Assembly (NCBI GenBank): GCA_900770205.1
Contig: CAAGJV010000365.1
Span: 1-16,269 of the forward strand
Origin: Desulfovibrionaceae bacterium
Lineage (GTDB): Bacteria; Desulfobacterota; Desulfovibrionia; Desulfovibrionales; Desulfovibrionaceae
Direction of reading: 5' to 3'
DNA: 16,269 nucleotides
Part shown: piece after piece, positions 11,988 to 16,269 of the stretch
Position numbering within the stretch: position 1 is the first letter of the stretch
Layout of the letters: the number at the start of each line of letters is the position of its first letter
Position numbers and translations under genes: made by a program
Notes under the pieces: model-generated
What the model was told of the DNA's origin: nothing
The model's input: the letters and a program-made list of their open reading frames with translations, nothing else
Databases searched by the model: none

Positions 11988-12625
11988 GACAAAGCTCCTG
12001 CCTCTTCCCTGAGCGAATATTTTTCCAGAAAAAGCACTCTGTCGGCATATCGGGAATCTTCCTCCATGTCGTGGCTTATCCAGACTATGGCAGCTCCCCG
12101 GGCTCTTGCATGAAGCATCAGTTCCATAAGCATGCGCCGCGAGGAAACATCCAGCCCCGTAGCCGGTTCATCAAGAAGAATAAGTTCCGGTTCGTTAAGC
12201 AGAAGCCTTGCCAGATTAAGCCTCTGCGCCATTCCACGGGAAAAAATAGCGGCCTTTTCATGCGCATGCCTGGAAAGGCCTACGCTTTCAAGAGCATCTC
12301 TTACGCGGGACGAAGCATTCTCAAGCCCCATGGCTCTCGCCCAGAAAAGCAGATTTTCTTCTGCCTCCAGGCCAGGGTATAAAAAGGTTGCATGCCCCAT
12401 ATATCCCAGCTTTTCCGGGCAAACAGAACAGAGAACAGACCCTGCATCCGCTTTCGCGAGCCCCGCCATCACTCTCATGAGCGTAGATTTCCCCACACCA
12501 TTGGCGCCGGCAAGGAGAGAAAGTGTTCCCGGCAGTAAGGAAACATCCACACGGCGGAACAGCAGCCTCGGCCCGAAGGCCTTGGCGACTCCCTTGAGTT
12601 CAAGAAGCGGATGAATATTTCCCAT
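11981..12625 (-). CDS. ccmA: Heme ABC transporter ATP-binding protein CcmA (214 aa)
   Basis: This is the cytoplasmic ATPase of the CcmABCD complex, whose ATP hydrolysis releases holo-CcmE rather than pumping heme. Walker A is GANGVGKST (40-48), the signature loop is FSRGMAQRLNLAR (128-140, a variant of LSxGQ also seen in other CcmA proteins), Walker B is LILLDEP (148-154), and the switch histidine is His185 in ISHD. ATG 12625 was chosen over the upstream ATG at 12703 because the latter lies inside ccmF and adds a non-homologous Lys/Arg-rich stretch. The chosen start is 1 nt beyond the ccmF stop. The stop overlaps ccmB by 7 nt. Confidence 0.94.
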   Translation of the reverse strand: MGNIHPLLELKGVAKAFGPRLLFRRVDVSLLPGTLSLLAGANGVGKSTLMRVMAGLAKADAGSVLCSVCPEKLGYMGHATFLYPGLEAEENLLFWARAMGLENASSRVRDALESVGLSRHAHEKAAIFSRGMAQRLNLARLLLNEPELILLDEPATGLDVSSRRMLMELMLHARARGAAIVWISHDMEEDSRYADRVLFLEKYSLREEAGALSC

Positions 12626-12626
12626 C

Positions 12627-14543
12627 TCAACGTTCCGCTGTTTCCGCCTGTCCTTCCTCACCTTCGCTGCGGGTTCTGCGGCGCAGTCCCAGGAGAGGTA
12701 CAATACACATAAGGGAGCCGCCTATCCATAGCCAGTTGACCAGCGGGTTGGAACTCATACGGAGAACAGCCTTCTCTCCGCTGATGCCAAGAAGCGTGGC
12801 ATAGAACTCACTTCCCAGAGATGGGTGCGTGGCTGCCTCCGAAAAAGCGCTTCTCGGAAACTTTTCATACAATCTCCGTTGAGGAGAAACAGTGCCAACC
12901 ACTTTACCATTGAGAGAAAGTCTGAGTTCCGCTTCGATAAATTCAAAGCCGATCGTCTTTCCCTCGTACAGATTTGTCAATTCCACGACATAAGGCCCTA
13001 CCTGGGCCATACCGCCTTTGCCCAGTTCAACTTCCGCTTCCTGCTTGTATGGCCCGGAAAAGGAAATCCCAAGAGCGATAAGGGCAACGCTTGCATGGAC
13101 AAGGCATGCCATGAGGGAAGGCATCCACGCTCTCGTTGATTTTTCCATGAGAAGCATGGCCATGCTCACAAGCAATGCCGCACTCAGGGAAGCCGACATA
13201 AGAGGAAGCGCCTGATGAACGCCCATATACCAGAATATGGCAAGAGCGCCGCAGAATGAAGCGCCGGTAATGATCAGCTTTCTCCAGTCTCTTGCTCCGC
13301 CCTGCCACTTGAGCCAGGGGCAGGCAAGGAGAAGTGCCAGGAGAACGGTAAAAAGAGGAAGACATACGCTGTTATAGAAATGCTGATCCACACCCATGGG
13401 TCGATCCGCCCATAACCGGCTTATGACCGGCCAGAGCGTAGCAAGAAGAATAACCAGGCATATGGCCAAGAGCAGCCATACTGTCATGACTATGAATCCT
13501 TCCTTCGTTTCCAAACCGCCCAATTCACGGGAATGTTCATCTTTTGCCATAATGGAAATAAAGATGACCGCAGCAAGAAAAACCAGGACAAAGCAGAGAA
13601 GATATGGCCCTGTGCCATTTCCTCCAAAGCCGTGTACGGAGTTAACAACATCTCCGCGCACCAGATAAGTCGCAAAAAACGCGGAAACCGTTGTCAGGCT
13701 CATAAGAAAAATATTAACTCGATGAAGTTTGCCGCGCCTTGTTTCCACAATACCGGTATGCAGGGCAGCCGTACCGATAAGCCAGGGAAGAAGCGAGGCG
13801 TTCTCCACAGGATCCCATGCCCAGTAACCGCCCCAGCCAAGTTCCATGTAGGCCCACCATCCGCCAAGAACAATACCCGCCGTGAGAAAAATCCATCCGG
13901 TAAGGGCAAACGGCCTTGAGGCTTCAAGCCAGTGCATTCCCCCTTTCTGAGAGCTCAGAGCCTGTGCCAGAGCAAGGCAGGCAGGAATGACAAAGCCGCC
14001 ATAGCCAAGAAAAAGAAGCGGAGGATGGAAAATCATGCCGGGATTCTGCAGAAGCGGGTTCAGCCCCCGTCCATCTGCAGGGGCGGGCAGACTTTGCAGA
14101 AAAGGATTGTTTCCTGTGGAAAGCAGCAGGCCGAAAAACGCCATGATAATGAGGAAAAAGACAAGGAACCAGCTTCTTGTTTCCCCTGGAAGAGAACGGT
14201 ATGTGCGTGTAAAAAGAAAAGCAGTGCCGCAAAGGGAAACCATAAGGGCCCAGAACAGAAGCGACCCCTCATGCCCTCCCCAGAATGCCGTACAGCGGTA
14301 AAAAAGCGGAAGGCTTCTGTCTGTATAGCCAGCCACATAATCTACAGAAAAATCGCACACGACAAAGGCGTACATCAGAATGGTCGAAGCCGTCAGCATG
14401 CAGAGAGAGACGAGGCACTGGGCATATTCCATCCAGCGCAGATCAGAACGCTTTCCCTGCCAGAGCTGGGCAATACCTATAGCACCTCCCGCCAGAGAGG
14501 CAAACAATGCTATGAGAATGGCCATTGAGGCGACAAGATACAT
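12627..14543 (-). CDS. ccmF: Cytochrome c heme lyase subunit CcmF (638 aa)
   Basis: CcmF is a large multi-spanning membrane protein that takes heme from CcmE and attaches it to apocytochrome c. The conserved tryptophan-rich motif GWGGYWAWDPVENASLLPWL lies near residues 235-254. Conserved histidine contexts are FWGGHEGSLLFW, MIFHPPLLFLGY and AALHTG, as in CcmF heme-binding sites. The C-terminal periplasmic part ends with the usual membrane helix (NPLVNWLWIGGSLM) and a short charged tail. Length is standard. ATG 14543 follows AGGGAG by about 6 nt. In E. coli CcmF works with CcmH; no ccmH is visible here, in keeping with the CxxxY variant system. Confidence 0.95.
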   Translation of the reverse strand: MYLVASMAILIALFASLAGGAIGIAQLWQGKRSDLRWMEYAQCLVSLCMLTASTILMYAFVVCDFSVDYVAGYTDRSLPLFYRCTAFWGGHEGSLLFWALMVSLCGTAFLFTRTYRSLPGETRSWFLVFFLIIMAFFGLLLSTGNNPFLQSLPAPADGRGLNPLLQNPGMIFHPPLLFLGYGGFVIPACLALAQALSSQKGGMHWLEASRPFALTGWIFLTAGIVLGGWWAYMELGWGGYWAWDPVENASLLPWLIGTAALHTGIVETRRGKLHRVNIFLMSLTTVSAFFATYLVRGDVVNSVHGFGGNGTGPYLLCFVLVFLAAVIFISIMAKDEHSRELGGLETKEGFIVMTVWLLLAICLVILLATLWPVISRLWADRPMGVDQHFYNSVCLPLFTVLLALLLACPWLKWQGGARDWRKLIITGASFCGALAIFWYMGVHQALPLMSASLSAALLVSMAMLLMEKSTRAWMPSLMACLVHASVALIALGISFSGPYKQEAEVELGKGGMAQVGPYVVELTNLYEGKTIGFEFIEAELRLSLNGKVVGTVSPQRRLYEKFPRSAFSEAATHPSLGSEFYATLLGISGEKAVLRMSSNPLVNWLWIGGSLMCIVPLLGLRRRTRSEGEEGQAETAER

Positions 14544-14614
14544 AGGCTCTCCCTAAGAGAAAAAGAAAAAGACTGCACCATTCATACCATACAAACAGAG
14601 CAGCCCCTTATGTT

Positions 14615-15025
14615 TCAGGCAGACTTTCTATTGCTTTTTTCATATTTTGAAGGGCATTTGGTCATAAGAACCTTCGCTGAAAAATCTTTTCCTTCCATTC
14701 GCCCTTCCACAATAACTTCCGCCCCTTTTTCAAAGGTATCGGGCAATGCCCCGGTATAGTGCACGCGAATGCCCATATCCGGACGATCAAAGTCAAGCAG
14801 CGTAAAGCTTGCTCCAAGTCCGTTCTGAGGCTTGATAATGTCATCGGCAGCCACCCCGAACAGCCTTGCCGATTTCAACTTTTCCGAAGGCATGGCTACA
14901 GCCTCGGATACGTTCAGATTATACATGCTCCCTTCGGAAAAGGCGGACCACATCATCCCCCCTACACCTCCGGCCAGAAGCAGAAATGCCGTAAGATATA
15001 TGCAGACATTCTTTTTTGCAGCCAT
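14615..15025 (-). CDS. ccmE: Periplasmic heme chaperone CcmE, CxxxY variant (136 aa)
   Basis: CcmE is a membrane-tethered OB-fold protein that covalently binds heme and carries it from CcmABCD to CcmF. An N-terminal anchor (about residues 7-26) precedes the beta domain (FGVAADDI, SFTLLDFDRP, VHYTGALPDTFEKGAEVIVEGRM, FSAKVLMTKCPSKYE). Where most bacteria have HxxxY, this protein has Cys124-P-S-K-Tyr128. The cysteine form is known from Desulfovibrio and archaea, where CcmH and usually CcmG are missing. The C-terminal tail is short. GAGAGG lies 7 nt before ATG 15025. It is the first ccm gene in the cluster, with 71 nt to ccmF and 117 nt after the upstream membrane-protein gene. Confidence 0.94.
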   Translation of the reverse strand: MAAKKNVCIYLTAFLLLAGGVGGMMWSAFSEGSMYNLNVSEAVAMPSEKLKSARLFGVAADDIIKPQNGLGASFTLLDFDRPDMGIRVHYTGALPDTFEKGAEVIVEGRMEGKDFSAKVLMTKCPSKYEKSNRKSA

Positions 15026-15142
15026 GAATTACCTCTCGCAGCATACCTGAATACCAAAGCCATCTTGCTTTTTCCAGCAATCACGTCTGCCAGAATAAAC
15101 AAAAGAAAAAGAAAAATAAATTCCTTGAAAGACTTTGACAGA
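15026..15142 (-). other. Intergenic region upstream of ccmE
   Basis: These 117 nt separate the CNNM/CBS gene from ccmE. On the minus strand they hold a long T-rich tract (TTTATTTTTCTTTTTC) and a small stem TTGCT/AGCAA without an adjacent U-run. No convincing promoter pair or terminator was found, so I cannot say whether the ccm genes start their own transcript here. Confidence 0.35.
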
Positions 15143-16219
15143 TTAATATTTATCAGTCAAACAGGAATTATTCTCATTAATATATTTTTTTCCTGAAGCA
15201 GCTGCCTTTGCCCGCCGGCTTCTGGCCACAGCGCGAAGATCGGCGGCGACATCGCTTTCGTCAACAATTTCACGGCCGAGCATCTCCTCCATGACATCTT
15301 CCAGAGAAACAACGCCTGCAAGCCCTCCATATTCATCCAGAACGGCAAACAAATGCTGACGCCGTTCGAGAAATTCGCTCAGCACCTTATCAAGAGTAAG
15401 CGATTCCAGAACAAAATGAATGGGCTGCATAATGTCACCAAGCGTCATATCCCCTTTGTGGGCGTCTCTTTTACGAACGACATCGCGCCTGAGGACAATG
15501 CCAACGACATCCTCATTATCTTCTGAATAAACAGGGATGCGGCTGAAATTCCAGAACGAGGGGTTGGCATGGGCATCGTTTACCGTACAGTCTTCCGGCA
15601 GGGAAAAAACAACCGTACGGGGAGTCATCACATCATGAACACGTTTCTGATCCAGCGCAAGAATATTTCTTATGGCCGTTTCCTCATAGCTCTGAATAAT
15701 ACCTGCCTGACGCGATAGACGGGCCATGGCATTGATATCGTCTTCCGTTGCTTCCGGCCCTGAACTCGATGGCGTGATAAGTTTTGTCACCTGCCCGGAA
15801 AGCCATGTGGCAGGCCGCAGTATCTGAGTCATGCCGAAAAGGGGAATAGCCAGAGCACGCCCAAGAGCTTCCGGGTAAGTAACTCCCAGAGTTTTGGGAA
15901 TGATTTCTCCAAAAAGAAGCACAAGAATCGTAAATACCCCTGCAAAGACAGGCATATTTTCCTGGCCCAGAGCTGCTGCAGCCAGAGCTCCGGCAAGGGA
16001 AGCTCCTGCCGTATTCGCTATGGTATTCAGCGTAAGAATAGCCGAAATAGGCTGTTCCACGCTGACACGCATATTGTACAGCAAGCGCCCGGAACGGGAA
16101 TCAGATTCCTTCATTTTTTCAAGCGTTGTCCACGGAATGGAGTAAAGCATCGCTTCCATGGCGGAACAAAGGGCAGAAATAGATAACGCTAGAAATACGG
16201 TAATGATAAGAGCGGTCAT
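15143..16219 (-). CDS. CNNM-domain / CBS-pair membrane protein, hemolysin (HlyC/CorC) family, 358 aa
   Basis: The N-terminal CNNM (DUF21) domain (about residues 1-165) has membrane helices at 2-20, about 58-85 and 90-108, and the family blocks LTLNTIANTAGASLAGA and FGEIIPKTLG. A CBS pair follows: VMTPRTVVFSLPED with FSRIPVYSEDNEDVVGIV, then HLFAVLDEYGGLAGVVSLEDV and EEMLGREIVDESD. Proteins of this type are linked to Mg or Co efflux and adenosine-nucleotide binding, but the name hemolysin is historical. The C-terminal transporter-associated CorC_HlyC domain found in many relatives is missing; the protein ends in a basic Ala-rich tail. The upstream sequence (CCTGGCCTGCT before ATG 16219) lacks a good Shine-Dalgarno, yet the start fits the family. 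Whether it is co-transcribed with ccmE is unclear. Confidence 0.9.
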   Translation of the reverse strand: MTALIITVFLALSISALCSAMEAMLYSIPWTTLEKMKESDSRSGRLLYNMRVSVEQPISAILTLNTIANTAGASLAGALAAAALGQENMPVFAGVFTILVLLFGEIIPKTLGVTYPEALGRALAIPLFGMTQILRPATWLSGQVTKLITPSSSGPEATEDDINAMARLSRQAGIIQSYEETAIRNILALDQKRVHDVMTPRTVVFSLPEDCTVNDAHANPSFWNFSRIPVYSEDNEDVVGIVLRRDVVRKRDAHKGDMTLGDIMQPIHFVLESLTLDKVLSEFLERRQHLFAVLDEYGGLAGVVSLEDVMEEMLGREIVDESDVAADLRAVARSRRAKAAASGKKYINENNSCLTDKY

Positions 16220-16269
16220 AGCAGGCCAGGGTTGAAGTTATGAATGTCTTTCTTCTCATGAAAAAGCCC
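16220..16269 (-). other. Upstream edge region, possible tail of a neighbouring terminator
   Basis: On the minus strand the window begins GGGCTTTTTC, which resembles the end of a GC stem followed by a U-run. The other half of any hairpin would lie outside the window. No coding start other than that of the CNNM gene was found here. Confidence 0.2.

Noticed and set aside
12626..12703. Longer ccmA start at ATG 12703
   Set aside because: It lies entirely within the end of ccmF in another frame and adds a non-homologous segment. The start at 12625 directly follows the ccmF stop.
1..16269. CRISPR arrays, insertion sequences, tRNA or rRNA genes, prophage or defence islands
   Set aside because: No direct-repeat arrays, transposase motifs, cloverleaf-like segments or known defence domains were recognised on either strand by eye.

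Overview
The window looks like a chromosomal segment from a mid-GC, Gram-negative, cytochrome-rich anaerobe, most likely a Desulfovibrionaceae-type sulfate reducer or a close host-associated relative. The main evidence is a System I cytochrome c maturation operon whose CcmE carries a CxxxY heme-binding motif instead of HxxxY, with no ccmG or ccmH beside it. That variant is known from Desulfovibrio. An apparent selenoprotein also fits this group. The species is inferred from protein features only.

Left part (1-2796, plus strand): the 3' portion of a membrane-anchored staphylococcal-nuclease-like protein, then a tandem ACT-domain protein starting at GTG 782, closely followed by a PFL/UPF0210 (DUF711) family protein and a strong terminator.

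Middle part (2797-7727, plus strand): a CpxR-like response regulator and a CpxA-like sensor kinase; then one long gene at 5390-7141 that a standard gene caller would split at an in-frame TGA; then a small exported ComEA-like helix-hairpin-helix protein. Read through the TGA, the long gene encodes a 583-residue exported protein of the UGSC (seleno)protein family with a U129-G-S-C132 redox motif. A bacterial SECIS-like hairpin lies 18 nt downstream of the TGA. The 8-mer CTTTACAA (reverse complement TTGTAAAG) occurs in all three intergenic regions that precede these transcription units. In front of the regulator it forms a near-match to the CpxR box GTAAA-N5-GTAAA. My working model is an envelope-stress or redox regulon in which the two-component system controls itself, the periplasmic selenoprotein and the helix-hairpin-helix protein.

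Right part (7724-16269, minus strand): read in transcription order, a CNNM/CBS (hemolysin-family) membrane protein, then ccmE, ccmF, ccmA, ccmB, ccmC, ccmD (44 aa, easily missed), a membrane-anchored TPR protein, the tRNA-modification GTPase mnmE and a DEDDy 3'-5' exonuclease. From ccmF onward the genes abut or overlap, apart from gaps of 32 and 60 nt, so they are probably co-transcribed. The plus and minus transcription units converge at a 14-bp terminator hairpin at 7679-7719. No rRNA, tRNA, insertion sequence, CRISPR array or phage gene was seen, and no gene-free stretch exceeds 300 bases.
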